Shown here piece by piece: positions 23,146-31,979 of a stretch of DNA of 64,000 bases (its first letter is position 1; each line of letters opens with the position of its first letter). Made by a program: the position numbers and the translations under genes. The notes below the pieces were generated by a model. That model did not search any database. It saw only the letters and a list, made by a program, of their open reading frames with translations, and was not told where the DNA came from. The stretch is taken from NCBI GenBank assembly GCA_964585685.1, contig CAZPEP010000064.1:62001-126000 (forward strand), written 5' to 3'. This stretch comes from JALHVH01 sp964585685. Lineage in GTDB: Bacteria; Acidobacteriota; Aminicenantia; Aminicenantales; Saccharicenantaceae.

Positions 23146-23979
23146 GCTGAACTCCAGTTCCGCCGCCTGAAAAGAAATCTTCAGCCATCCCCGGCCGGCG
23201 ATGAAGACCTGAGCCAGCAGGAATCCAAAAACGACCGCCGCCGCCGTGGACGCGGCGAAGAACCGGTTCAGGACGAGATAGGCCGCCAGCATTGCCCAGC
23301 CGGTGACCCCTAGCAGATAATACAGCAGGAGCGTTCCGCCGAGGCGGCCGAAGACGAAACGGACGGCCCCGGCGAGGGCGTCATAGACCCTGTTCGTGTC
23401 CTCGCGGACGATCCGGATCCGCGCATAATCCATGATCATCTTTATGAAAAAGGCCAGGAAGAGCGCCAGGACGACGCGGAAGATCGTCAGGGCGAAGCCG
23501 AGCTGTTCGTTCGTCGAGCTTCTCATGACAGCGGTCGCCAGAACGTGGACGGCAACGAAAAGCGCCAGGGCGGGAACCCAGAGGACCACCGAATAGAGGG
23601 TGAGGCGGAGAAAGCGGCCGTAGTACAGCCCTCCCCCCGCGCAGAAAGCCTGCACCGGCCTCTCCCCCGTCCCGCCCCGGACGAGAGTATGCAGGATCCC
23701 TCCGTACAGGAAAATAGAGACAAAGACAGACAGGGCGACGGCGACGAGCACCGTCGTCATAACGCCCCGAATCGCGCCCGACGGGGCGGCCAGAAACTCG
23801 AACGCCGCGTTTTGGTCGAGCGGCGCCGCGCTCCTTCCGACCATAGCGCCCAGCGCGCCCGAAAAGAGGAGGCAGGCCGGCACGGCAAGCGCGATATTGG
23901 CCAGCCACAGGAGGGCGATCATCGTCGGGCGGCGCGTGGCTTCCCTGATCCCGTGAGCATAGAACCGGATGATGTTCAT
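23134..23979 (-). CDS. Polytopic membrane protein of unknown function
   Basis: 281 residues with about six hydrophobic helices, beginning MNIIRFYAHGIREATRRPTM and ending in a soluble AELEFSSRA tail. The organisation resembles glycerophosphoryl-diester-phosphodiesterase-type or DUF4013-like membrane domains, but no motif decides. It starts 14 bases after the M1 peptidase stop and is probably co-transcribed with it. Its 3' end overlaps the convergent flavoprotein gene by 12 bases. Confidence 0.7.
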   Translation of the reverse strand: MNIIRFYAHGIREATRRPTMIALLWLANIALAVPACLLFSGALGAMVGRSAAPLDQNAAFEFLAAPSGAIRGVMTTVLVAVALSVFVSIFLYGGILHTLVRGGTGERPVQAFCAGGGLYYGRFLRLTLYSVVLWVPALALFVAVHVLATAVMRSSTNEQLGFALTIFRVVLALFLAFFIKMIMDYARIRIVREDTNRVYDALAGAVRFVFGRLGGTLLLYYLLGVTGWAMLAAYLVLNRFFAASTAAAVVFGFLLAQVFIAGRGWLKISFQAAELEFSSRA

Positions 23980-23993
23980 CGCGTCCTCCGTCC

Positions 23994-25952
23994 TTAAAGC
24001 GATACCAGGGAGAGCAGCCCCTGGAGCCAGCGCAACAGCCCGAGGGAGGCCTTCCGGACAGGCGTCCCGGCGGGTTCGATGGTCCTGGAATTGTTCAGGA
24101 GATTCACGTCAAGGAGCAGTTTCCGGTCGGGGTCGACTTCGGCCGATACCACTTTGACCGGTCCCTCGTAGACGAAACGCTTCCAGCGGTCCTTCCCGTC
24201 CCAGTTCTCGCGGACCTTTCGCCCGTCGGCGAAGGTCACGAGGACCTCCTGGGGGAAGACCCACTCCCCGTGCCGGGCGACAACGACGACGTTGCGGTAT
24301 GCTTTCGGCTTCGCCGCGGCTTTGGCGGCCTTACCGGCCGTCGCATCCACAACGGGCCCCGCGCCCTTTTCATCGAAGAGGCCGAGGGGCTCGTTGATCT
24401 CGCGGCTCGAAAGCTCGCTGACGGCGTAATCCAGCTTGTCCGAGCTGTTGAGTGTCTGGTCAAAGAACCAGGCAAGGTCACGTCCGCTTATCTCTTCGGC
24501 GACGAGGACGAAATCCTCCGTAGTCGGGTGGCGGAACTTCCACCGCTCGTAATACGTCCTCATGATACGGGTCATGACGTCCTCACCGAGCCACCGCTCG
24601 AGGGTCAGCATCATCAGGGCCGCCTTGGCGTAGACGTTGGTGGCATAGCTCGCGCCGCTGACATAGCTCCAGGAATCCTTGAGGACCGGGTCGAAGCGGC
24701 CCAAGCCGATGACCCGAAGCCGCTGGAAGGCCAGATCGCCAATCCTCACCCCGCCGCAATCGATCATCGACCGGCCCTCCCCGTAGTACTTCTCCATGGC
24801 CTTGACCTCGGAGTATGAGTTGATGCCTTCATCGAGCCAGGCCTCCTCGAACTCGTCGGAGGCGACGATGCCGTACCAGTAGCCGTGGCCGAACTCGTGG
24901 ATGGTTACAATCTCGGGCATACGCACGCCCGCCGGCATCCAACTCGTTGTGCCCGCCGTGAACAGCGTCGGATATTCCATGCCGCCCGCCGCGGCGGCGC
25001 CGGGGGCCGGGTCGACGAGCGTTATCGTCCCGTAGGGATAAGGCCCGTAGCTCCGGCTGTAGAACTCGATCCCGCGGCGCAGGGCCAGGGCGTACCGGTC
25101 CCGGCTCTTGAGGTGGGCCTTGTGGACGAGCAGGATCATCTCGGTGTCGACCGGCGGGTCATCGAGGACGAACCGCTCCCGGGATTCGATGAAATCGGGG
25201 CAGGCCGTCCAGGCGAAATCGTGGACGTCCTCCTGGACATGGACGAGCGTTTTCGTCCCGTCGGCGTTCTTCCTCTCCGATTCGCGTCGGCCCGTGGCCC
25301 CGACGACGTACTTTTCGGGGAGGGTGATCTCGACCCTATAGGCGCCGAAATCGGCGAAGTACTCGGAATTGGCGTGGTACTGGTGACATTCCCACGCGCC
25401 GTTTCGAAGGACGCCGATCTTGGGGAACCACTGCCCGACCATATAAAACTCCCCGGAATAGCCCGATCGGGCGAACACCTTGGGCAGGCGGGTCGCGAAT
25501 TCGATCTCGAGGACGATCCGCTCGCCCGGGCCGACGGGCGCCGGGAGCGTCACCTGCATGACCGTCTGGTCGTCCGGGTTCCCGTCGTCCGGCCGGAGGA
25601 AGGCCATGGTCCCGGTCAGGTCGGCCCCGCCCGCAATCGCGATCCGACGGACGTCGATCCTTCCCCAGTCGTCCTTCCCGGCCTCGAATCCGCGGTGCAA
25701 GCCCCCGCTTTCTTTCATGAACGTCGTCCGATTGTTCTTGAAGGCGTTCATGTAGAGGTGGAACGGCAGTTCGGAGACCGCGGTCTCCGAATCGTTCTTC
25801 CAGGCCAGCGTCCCGGTTGCTTCGATCGTCCTTGTCGCCGGGACGAGGCGGGCCTTGATGTCGTAGCTCGCGACCTGACGGCTCAACGCGCCGTATAGTC
25901 CTGCGTTCATGACGACCACTCCCGCGGCTATACCCCAGATGATTTTCTTCAT
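23994..25952 (-). CDS. M1-family zinc metallopeptidase, exported or membrane-anchored
   Basis: 652 residues with an N-terminal signal/anchor helix (IIWGIAAGVVVMNAGLYGAL). The gluzincin site HEFGHGYW (first His near residue 352) is followed 18 residues later by the third ligand in EEAWLDEGINS; the exopeptidase loop GGMEYPTLF precedes it. Aminopeptidases of this family remove N-terminal residues from peptides. The C-terminal 150 residues are a beta domain (TFADGRKVRENWDGKDRWKR) ending in a hydrophobic stretch. The start at 25952 has a GGAGGGA ribosome binding site and a consensus promoter just upstream. It likely feeds peptides to amino acid fermentation. Confidence 0.9.
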   Translation of the reverse strand: MKKIIWGIAAGVVVMNAGLYGALSRQVASYDIKARLVPATRTIEATGTLAWKNDSETAVSELPFHLYMNAFKNNRTTFMKESGGLHRGFEAGKDDWGRIDVRRIAIAGGADLTGTMAFLRPDDGNPDDQTVMQVTLPAPVGPGERIVLEIEFATRLPKVFARSGYSGEFYMVGQWFPKIGVLRNGAWECHQYHANSEYFADFGAYRVEITLPEKYVVGATGRRESERKNADGTKTLVHVQEDVHDFAWTACPDFIESRERFVLDDPPVDTEMILLVHKAHLKSRDRYALALRRGIEFYSRSYGPYPYGTITLVDPAPGAAAAGGMEYPTLFTAGTTSWMPAGVRMPEIVTIHEFGHGYWYGIVASDEFEEAWLDEGINSYSEVKAMEKYYGEGRSMIDCGGVRIGDLAFQRLRVIGLGRFDPVLKDSWSYVSGASYATNVYAKAALMMLTLERWLGEDVMTRIMRTYYERWKFRHPTTEDFVLVAEEISGRDLAWFFDQTLNSSDKLDYAVSELSSREINEPLGLFDEKGAGPVVDATAGKAAKAAAKPKAYRNVVVVARHGEWVFPQEVLVTFADGRKVRENWDGKDRWKRFVYEGPVKVVSAEVDPDRKLLLDVNLLNNSRTIEPAGTPVRKASLGLLRWLQGLLSLVSL

Positions 25953-26256
25953 GCGATCCCTCCTAAGTCGACGCCTGACGGAGACTATATTGAAAGGTCT
26001 GCCCAAAGTCAAAACCGGACGTCCCCTGCGTTCTTAACCTGACATCTTGCGGAATTCCGCGTAGGGATCGCCTATTCAGGACTTAGGGACATCCCTCAGC
26101 TAATCCTGCGGAACTGGATATTGGTCACGGACTTTAGCCCTGCGAGATGGGTCGCCGCCTCGAAGCGGAGTGGATTTTGCGGGTTCGCTTCAAACACGCG
26201 GGGGTTCCTAGAGGGGACGCCCTTTTAGTCGCAGGGCGACAACCCGAGAAAGGGAT
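25953..26256. other. Intergenic region upstream of the M1 peptidase gene
   Basis: No gene recognised. The left end contains the peptidase promoter. Further right lies a short hairpin-capable AGGGACATCCCT (26087-26098) and GC-rich sequence without an ORF of coding character, possibly repeat debris. Confidence 0.4.
25984..26012 (-). promoter_or_regulatory. Promoter of the M1 peptidase gene
   Basis: Minus strand: TTGACT (26007-26012), 17-base spacer, TATAGT (25984-25989), about 30 bases before the ATG at 25952. Confidence 0.7.
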
Positions 26257-27642
26257 TCATTTCCGGTACTTGGAAATGAACTCCTCGACCTCGGGGATGC
26301 CGCCCTGCAGGATGAGGTACCCGTTGGACGGCTCGCGTTCCGTGATCTCGCCTGCGACGGGGGTGAGCATGATCTTCTTGACCTCTTCATAGTCCGAGGT
26401 CCGGCCCAAGGCCCAGGCGAGCTTGACGTAGGCGACTTCAGGCAGCATGTTGGCCGCCGGGATGACGCCCAGCTCCATCATGTCCCTGCCGGTGTCATAG
26501 ACGTACATCTGGACGTAGCCCCACAAGGTCTGGACTGTCATGAAGACGGAAATCCCCTTGTCCCGGGCCCGCTTGAGCGCCGGATAGAGGGGCTTGTTGA
26601 CGTGGCCGAGGCCTGTCCCGGCGATGACGATCCCCCGGTAGCCGTTGTCGATCAACGAGTCGATGATATCCGGCTTCATGTTGGGATAATAGTAAACGAT
26701 GGTGACCTTCTCCTCGAAGGACGTGTCGATGGCGACGTTCCGGTCGCTCCGGCGCCGCTTGTAGTCCTGCCGCAGGGGCGTGATCTTTTCTCGGCTGACC
26801 ATGGCCAAAGGGATATCGCCGATCGTCCGGAACGTGGACCGATAGCTCGAGTGCATCTTGCGGACGCGCGTCCCCCTATGGAGCAAGCCGTAGAGGTCCG
26901 AGGTCGGCCCGAACATGCAGACCATGACCTCGGCGATGTCCCCTTCCGCGGCCGCCTTGACGCTGTGCATGAGGTTGAGGGCGGCGTCGGAGGACGGCCG
27001 GTCCGACGACCGCTGGGATCCGACCATGACGATGGGCACCGGCGAGTCCTGGACCATGAAGGACAGGATGGCCGCCGTGTGGTGCATCGTATCCGTCCCG
27101 TGGCCGATGACGATGCCCGCGACGCCCTTCTCGATCTCGCGCCCGATGGCCCGGGCCGTGGCGATATACTGTTCGGGCCCCATGTTCTCGCTGAAGACTC
27201 CGAACAGCTTCTCGGTCTCGAGGTTGCAGATATCGGCCAGCTCCGGCACCGAGCCGTACAGCTCGCCCGGCGAGAAGGCCGGGATGACGGCCCCGGTCCT
27301 GTAGTCGAGCCGGCTGGCGATCGTCCCGCCCGTCCCGAGCAGTTTGACCCGGGGCTTCCCGGGGTCATAGGGGAACTCCTTTTCCGGGATCTTGTAGTGG
27401 GCCTCTTTACGGCCGAGGATCTCGACGCCCGTGATGCCTTCGGCCGCGATGCCGACGTTATACCCCGAGCGGAGCTTGACGACGACGTGGAGGGGATCGG
27501 CCGTCTCCGACCGCGGCAGGATGATGCCCGAGAACTTCCCCTGGACGGTCGTGATGCGGGCGTCGCTCCAGACCTGCGCCCGGAAGCTCTTCAGGACCTC
27601 GAGGGCCCTTCCTCTGTAACCCTTGTAGAGCTCCGCGTCCAT
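26257..27642 (-). CDS. gatD: Glutamyl-tRNA(Gln) amidotransferase subunit D
   Basis: 461 residues. An N-terminal barrel-like domain of about 80 residues leads into an L-asparaginase-fold domain: TGGTIASRLDYRTGAVIP holds the first catalytic Thr, and GHGTDTMHHTAAILS the second Thr-Asp pair, followed by VMVGSQRSSDRPSSDA. GatD hydrolyses glutamine and delivers ammonia to GatE. The ~80-residue N-terminal domain plus asparaginase domain is the GatD architecture, which ordinary bacterial asparaginases lack. The ATG overlaps the gatE stop by one base (TAATG). GatDE is regarded as the archaeal enzyme; bacteria normally use GatCAB, so this locus is unusual. Confidence 0.93.
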   Translation of the reverse strand: MDAELYKGYRGRALEVLKSFRAQVWSDARITTVQGKFSGIILPRSETADPLHVVVKLRSGYNVGIAAEGITGVEILGRKEAHYKIPEKEFPYDPGKPRVKLLGTGGTIASRLDYRTGAVIPAFSPGELYGSVPELADICNLETEKLFGVFSENMGPEQYIATARAIGREIEKGVAGIVIGHGTDTMHHTAAILSFMVQDSPVPIVMVGSQRSSDRPSSDAALNLMHSVKAAAEGDIAEVMVCMFGPTSDLYGLLHRGTRVRKMHSSYRSTFRTIGDIPLAMVSREKITPLRQDYKRRRSDRNVAIDTSFEEKVTIVYYYPNMKPDIIDSLIDNGYRGIVIAGTGLGHVNKPLYPALKRARDKGISVFMTVQTLWGYVQMYVYDTGRDMMELGVIPAANMLPEVAYVKLAWALGRTSDYEEVKKIMLTPVAGEITEREPSNGYLILQGGIPEVEEFISKYRK

Positions 27643-29534
27643 TATTTCTCCGCTCCTTCGAGAGCGCTGTCAAGCCGGGAGGCGCCCTCGGCCCCGTCGA
27701 CCCGCCCCCTCAGGGAAGCCATGAGAAAGCCCATCGCTTTGAGGGCGCGGGCCGGTTCTCTCCGGAATTTCAGGCTCTTCAGGGCGGAGACCGCCCCGCG
27801 GATCCCGGCCGCGACGACCTCCGCCTCCGCCGGACGCGGAATGGCTTCGGCAACCGTCCCGCCGGCCGAAAGGACCTGTTCGAGGAGCGGGAGGACGCCC
27901 TCTTTGAAAAGGCGGCGCTCGCCGAGGGCCCTGAGGACGGCTTCGAAGGCCGCGCTATCGAGCCGGTCGACCGGCAGGCCCCGTTTCTTCAGCCGACGGG
28001 GATACTGGGCGAGGATGACGCCCGCCAGGGCCGGCTTCACGCCCCACTCCCCCACCGCCCGTTCGAACAGGGGCGCCGATGGTGAGGCCGCGAGCCGTGC
28101 CACGAGGTCCTCCGGGACGCCAAGCTGCCGATAACGCCCCTCCCGCGTCAGGATGTGCGGCGGGAGCGACGCGCGAACGCGCTCCAGGCGCTCGGGCAGG
28201 ATCCGCTTCGGTGGGAGGTCCGTGTCCGGATACATCCGGTCCGGCCCCGGGAGGATTCGTTCGAACCCGTTGGTTTCGTCGCCGAGGGCCTGGCGTGTTT
28301 CCGAGGGAATGCCGATCGTCGCTTCCCGGGCGCGGGCAATGACCTCCTGCGCACCGAGCTTCGCGTCGGCGTCCGGGCCCCACACGACGACCGCCGTGTC
28401 GTTCGGGCCGGCGCCCAGGGCCTTCCGGACGGCCGACCATTCGGAGCTGGCGAGCGTTTCACTCAGGCTGTCCGAGTGGGCGATGTTCGGGAGGACCGTC
28501 AGACATGCGATCACCCGAACGCGGTCGGAGATCTCGCGGGAGAAAACCGTATCGGTCTGGGTCGGCCAGCGGAGGAGGCCCTTGAACCCGCCGAGCCGGA
28601 CGCCCTGGACCATCATCCCGGCGGCGATAGCCGACAATAGGGGTTGATAGAGCGTTCGTCGCAGAACCTTGGTGACCTCCTCGGACGAGGCCGCGAACGT
28701 TTCCGTGACGACGCCCCGGCGGGCCAGCTCGTCCTTGAGCCGGAGGAGGTTCCACTGGCGCATCGCTTCATTGTAAGTGAGGCGCGGGATCCTCGGGATC
28801 CTGGGCACCCCCTTGATCTCGACGCGGGTCCCTCCGGTCACGCTGACGTTGACGTCCTCCCGGGCGGCCCCGATGCCGGTCCGCACGCGCCCAGTGCTCC
28901 GGACAAGCCGGCGGAGGATCTGAGCCACATCGGCGACCTCCTGGGGGGTCCTCATGTCCGGGGCGGTGACCGTCTCGATGAGGGGCATGCCCAGCCGGTC
29001 CGCGAGGTAGACGCGGCGGTGGCCGACGTCGCTGACCTCGCGGCAGGCGTCCTCCTCGAGGCCGAGCTGGACGATCCCTATGTCCCGACCGCCGTAAGGG
29101 ATCTTCCCGTCGACGCCGACGATCGTCGTCCGCTGGAATCCCGTCGGGATGCTTCCGTCCAGGTATTGCTTGCGGGCGATGTGGAGCTCGTCGATCATCT
29201 TGCAGTCGTAAAGCAGGCCGACCTCCAGGGCGATGTCCAACGCCTCCTCATTGATCATGAAGGGAGGGGTGTCGTCCATTTCATAGGTGCAGACGGTCTC
29301 CCGGTTGATCCGGTAGATGATCTCCTTTTTCGTCTTGAACTCCATGAGGGCCGTACCGTCGTATTCGCCAAGCTCGGACAGGGTCGGCCTCATGTGACGG
29401 AGGATCTCGGCGTCGAATTTCGGGCTGTACCGCCCGGCCGGACAGCGGCAGAACAACTTCTTCGCCGTCAGGAGCTGTTGATGGATCTCGAGGCCGGACT
29501 TGAACCCGACGGACGCGTAGTCCTCGGGAGTCAT
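27642..29534 (-). CDS. gatE: Glutamyl-tRNA(Gln) amidotransferase subunit E
   Basis: 630 residues, the usual length of GatE. It opens VGFKSGLEIHQQLLTAKKLF, then FCRCPAGRYSPKFD (zinc-site cysteines), and carries GatB/GatE kinase-like motifs (YDGTALMEFKTKKEI, MDDTPPF, EEDACREVSD). The central region around IGAAREDVNVSVTGGTRVEI and an AspRS-like insert with SDRVRVIACLTVLPNIAHSD distinguish GatE from GatB. The C-terminal helical/YqeY-like tail is present. GatE activates Glu on tRNA(Gln) with ATP and amidates it with ammonia from GatD. The start lies downstream of a TTGACA/CATAAG promoter (29602-29631); GAGG is close to the ATG. Confidence 0.93.
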   Translation of the reverse strand: MTPEDYASVGFKSGLEIHQQLLTAKKLFCRCPAGRYSPKFDAEILRHMRPTLSELGEYDGTALMEFKTKKEIIYRINRETVCTYEMDDTPPFMINEEALDIALEVGLLYDCKMIDELHIARKQYLDGSIPTGFQRTTIVGVDGKIPYGGRDIGIVQLGLEEDACREVSDVGHRRVYLADRLGMPLIETVTAPDMRTPQEVADVAQILRRLVRSTGRVRTGIGAAREDVNVSVTGGTRVEIKGVPRIPRIPRLTYNEAMRQWNLLRLKDELARRGVVTETFAASSEEVTKVLRRTLYQPLLSAIAAGMMVQGVRLGGFKGLLRWPTQTDTVFSREISDRVRVIACLTVLPNIAHSDSLSETLASSEWSAVRKALGAGPNDTAVVVWGPDADAKLGAQEVIARAREATIGIPSETRQALGDETNGFERILPGPDRMYPDTDLPPKRILPERLERVRASLPPHILTREGRYRQLGVPEDLVARLAASPSAPLFERAVGEWGVKPALAGVILAQYPRRLKKRGLPVDRLDSAAFEAVLRALGERRLFKEGVLPLLEQVLSAGGTVAEAIPRPAEAEVVAAGIRGAVSALKSLKFRREPARALKAMGFLMASLRGRVDGAEGASRLDSALEGAEK

Positions 29535-29601
29535 GTCCTCAAAGGACTTGAAGATGAAATCGTGGGCGATCGTAAACTCTCCAGAATGAGGTCGGAAGCC
29601 T

Positions 29602-29631
29602 CTTATGCCACAAAGGAGCGCGGCCTGTCAA
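29602..29631 (-). promoter_or_regulatory. Promoter of the gatE-gatD operon
   Basis: Minus strand: consensus TTGACA (29626-29631), 18-base spacer, CATAAG (29602-29607). The leader to the ATG at 29534 is about 60 bases. Confidence 0.55.
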
Positions 29632-29660
29632 ATCCGGTCCCAGACGGTGAGAATATCCGG

Positions 29661-29689
29661 TTGCCAGGGACGTCAATTCAGAGTAAGGT
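29661..29689 (+). promoter_or_regulatory. Promoter of the PcrA/UvrD helicase gene
   Basis: TTGCCA (29661-29666), 17 bases, TAAGGT (29684-29689), followed by AAAGGAG (29714-29720) and the TTG start at 29727. Confidence 0.5.
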
Positions 29690-29726
29690 ATCCCGCTGGC
29701 GCCCGAGCGCCCCGAAAGGAGCCGCC

Positions 29727-31958
29727 TTGGATCCCGATGTCCTATCCGGCCTGACCGAAAGGCAGAAGGCCGCCGCCTCGCACATGACGGGCCCGATGCT
29801 GGTCCTGGCCGGGCCAGGCTCGGGGAAGACGCGCGTCATCACCCGCAGAATCGCCCACCTCGTCTCCCGCGGCGCCGCCCCGGGGAGCATTCTGGCCCTG
29901 ACCTTCACCAACAAGGCGGCCGAGGAAATGCGGACGCGCCTCGAGGCCCAGAAGATCCCGCGCGGCGCGACCCTCTGCACGTTCCACAGCCTCTGCGCCC
30001 GACTCCTGCGGGAGTTCGCGGGCCGGGCGGGCCTTCCGGAGGGGTTCAGCATCTACGACCAGTCCGACCAGAAGACGGTCCTCAACGAGGTCCTCAAGGG
30101 CCGGGACATCGATCAGAAGGAATACCCGCCGGCCCGGGTCCTCCGGCAGATCGGGCTCCTGAAAAACCTCATGATCGGGCCCGACAAGGTCCCTGCGGAC
30201 TTCGCTCCCGGCCTTCCCGACGGTCTCTTCGCCGAGATCTATGCCGCCTACGAGAAACGGCTCGCTGCCGCGGGGGCGCTGGACTTCGACGATCTTCTGG
30301 CGAGGACAGCCCGCCTTCTCCGGGACGACACGGAACTCCGCGAGCGCCTCGCCCGACGCTACCAGTACATCCTCGTCGACGAGTACCAAGACACGAATCA
30401 GTGCCAGTACCGGATCGCCCGCGCCCTGGCCCGGGGACACGACAACCTGTTCGTCACCGGCGACCCGGACCAATCCATCTACGGCTGGCGCGGCGCCGAT
30501 ATCGGGATCATCCTGGCCTTCGAGAAGGATTTCCCGGGCGCGCCCGTGGTTCGGTTGGAAGAGAACTTCCGCTCGACGCCCCAGGTCCTCACGCTGGCCG
30601 ACGACCTCATCCGATCGAACGTCCGGCGCAAAGAGAAGCGCCTCATCCCCCGGAAGCCGGGCGGGAGCCTCCCCCGCCTCTACCGGTTCGCCGACGAATA
30701 CGAGGAGGCCCGCGGCGTCGTCGCCTGGGTCCGATGGATGCGCGAAGGGCGGGGTTTCGATTACGGCCGGATCGCCGTCTTCTACCGTGTCAACGCCATG
30801 AGCCGGCTTGTCGAGGAGGAGTTCATCAAGGCCTGCATCCCCTACCAGATCGTCAAGGGGATCGAGTTCTTCGAACGGCGGGAGGTCAAGGACATGATGG
30901 CCTACCTGCGCCTCCTCGTCAATCCGGCCGACGACGTGTCGCTCGCCCGGATCGTCAACCGGCCGGCCCGCGGGATCGGCGACACGACCGTCCGCCGGCT
31001 CGTCGCCCGCGGCCGGGCCGGCGGGCGGGACCTCTGGTCGGTCCTCAGGACCCCCGCCGAGGCCCCGAACGTCCCGCCGGCGGCGATCCCCCGGATCGGG
31101 GAGTTCGTCCGGATGATCGAGGAACTGAGGGCGCGGCTCGACCAGCCCGTGGCGGAGATCATGCGGGAGGTCTACGAACGGACCGGCCTCCGGAAGGCCC
31201 ACGAGGACGAAGACGACACGGACGCCACCGAGAACGTCCAGGAGCTCGTTCATTCCACCATCGAGTTCGACAAGGGCGAGACCGCGGCAGGCGGGCTGGC
31301 CGGCTACCTCCAGCAGGCGGCCCTCATCAGCGACGCGGACGCCTACCGCGAGGGGTCGGGAGCCGTGTCCCTGATGACCCTGCACACGGCCAAGGGCCTT
31401 GAGTTCGCGGCCGTCATGATCATCGGCGTCGAGAACGGCATCCTGCCCCATTTCAAGGCCGGCCGGGACGTCGAGGAGGAAAGGCGCCTCCTCTTCGTCG
31501 GCATCACCCGTGCCGAAAGCTGCCTGGCCATGAGTCATGCCCAGACCCGTACGGTATGGGGCGGGTCCAGGCCGGCCGCTCTCTCCCCTTTCCTCATGGG
31601 CTTGACCGGCTTGGAAACCATCATGGCCCCGTTCCTCACGAACGGGTTTTCGGACGGGAGGGGTCAGGAGCCCGCGCCGCCGGCGGCCCGATACGGGGAT
31701 GACCGCACCGGCACGCCCGGACCGGGTCCCGGTTTCGTTCACGCCGGAACGGACGGTCGCCCCGCCACTTCTTCGGACGCCCCGGGCGACGAAGCCGCGT
31801 TTCGGGCGGGCCAACGCGTCCACCATCCCGCCATCGGTTCCGGAAGGATCGAGAAGGTCATGGCGGACGGCCCGGGAGGCCGGGTCATCGTCTGTTTCGA
31901 GAACGGCGCCCGCCTGACGATGGACCTCGGCGTCGCCAAGCTCGAACCGCTGGATTGA
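29727..31958 (+). CDS. pcrA: Superfamily 1 DNA helicase, PcrA/UvrD/Rep type
   Basis: 743 residues. All SF1A motifs are present: Q motif LTERQKAAASH, motif I LAGPGSGKTRVIT, Ia TFTNKAAEEM, II VDEYQDTNQ, III GDPDQSIYGWRGAD, IV ENFRSTPQV, V SLMTLHTAKGLEF, VI GITRAESCL. The 3'-5' helicase unwinds DNA in repair and replication restart. The last 50 residues (HHPAIGSGRIEKVM then FENGARLTM) form the Tudor-like domain that lets PcrA/UvrD contact RNA polymerase. The TTG start is chosen because AAAGGAG lies 6 bases before it and the protein then begins right at the Q motif; the open frame upstream is the antisense of gatE. It is divergent from gatE. Confidence 0.93.
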   Translation: MDPDVLSGLTERQKAAASHMTGPMLVLAGPGSGKTRVITRRIAHLVSRGAAPGSILALTFTNKAAEEMRTRLEAQKIPRGATLCTFHSLCARLLREFAGRAGLPEGFSIYDQSDQKTVLNEVLKGRDIDQKEYPPARVLRQIGLLKNLMIGPDKVPADFAPGLPDGLFAEIYAAYEKRLAAAGALDFDDLLARTARLLRDDTELRERLARRYQYILVDEYQDTNQCQYRIARALARGHDNLFVTGDPDQSIYGWRGADIGIILAFEKDFPGAPVVRLEENFRSTPQVLTLADDLIRSNVRRKEKRLIPRKPGGSLPRLYRFADEYEEARGVVAWVRWMREGRGFDYGRIAVFYRVNAMSRLVEEEFIKACIPYQIVKGIEFFERREVKDMMAYLRLLVNPADDVSLARIVNRPARGIGDTTVRRLVARGRAGGRDLWSVLRTPAEAPNVPPAAIPRIGEFVRMIEELRARLDQPVAEIMREVYERTGLRKAHEDEDDTDATENVQELVHSTIEFDKGETAAGGLAGYLQQAALISDADAYREGSGAVSLMTLHTAKGLEFAAVMIIGVENGILPHFKAGRDVEEERRLLFVGITRAESCLAMSHAQTRTVWGGSRPAALSPFLMGLTGLETIMAPFLTNGFSDGRGQEPAPPAARYGDDRTGTPGPGPGFVHAGTDGRPATSSDAPGDEAAFRAGQRVHHPAIGSGRIEKVMADGPGGRVIVCFENGARLTMDLGVAKLEPLD

Positions 31959-31979
31959 CGCCCGCCGGGCGCGAGGCGC

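Noticed and set aside
28644..29726. N-terminal extension of the PcrA/UvrD frame
   Set aside because: It overlaps gatE in antisense, and a TTG with AAAGGAG at 29727 gives a normal PcrA start at the Q motif.
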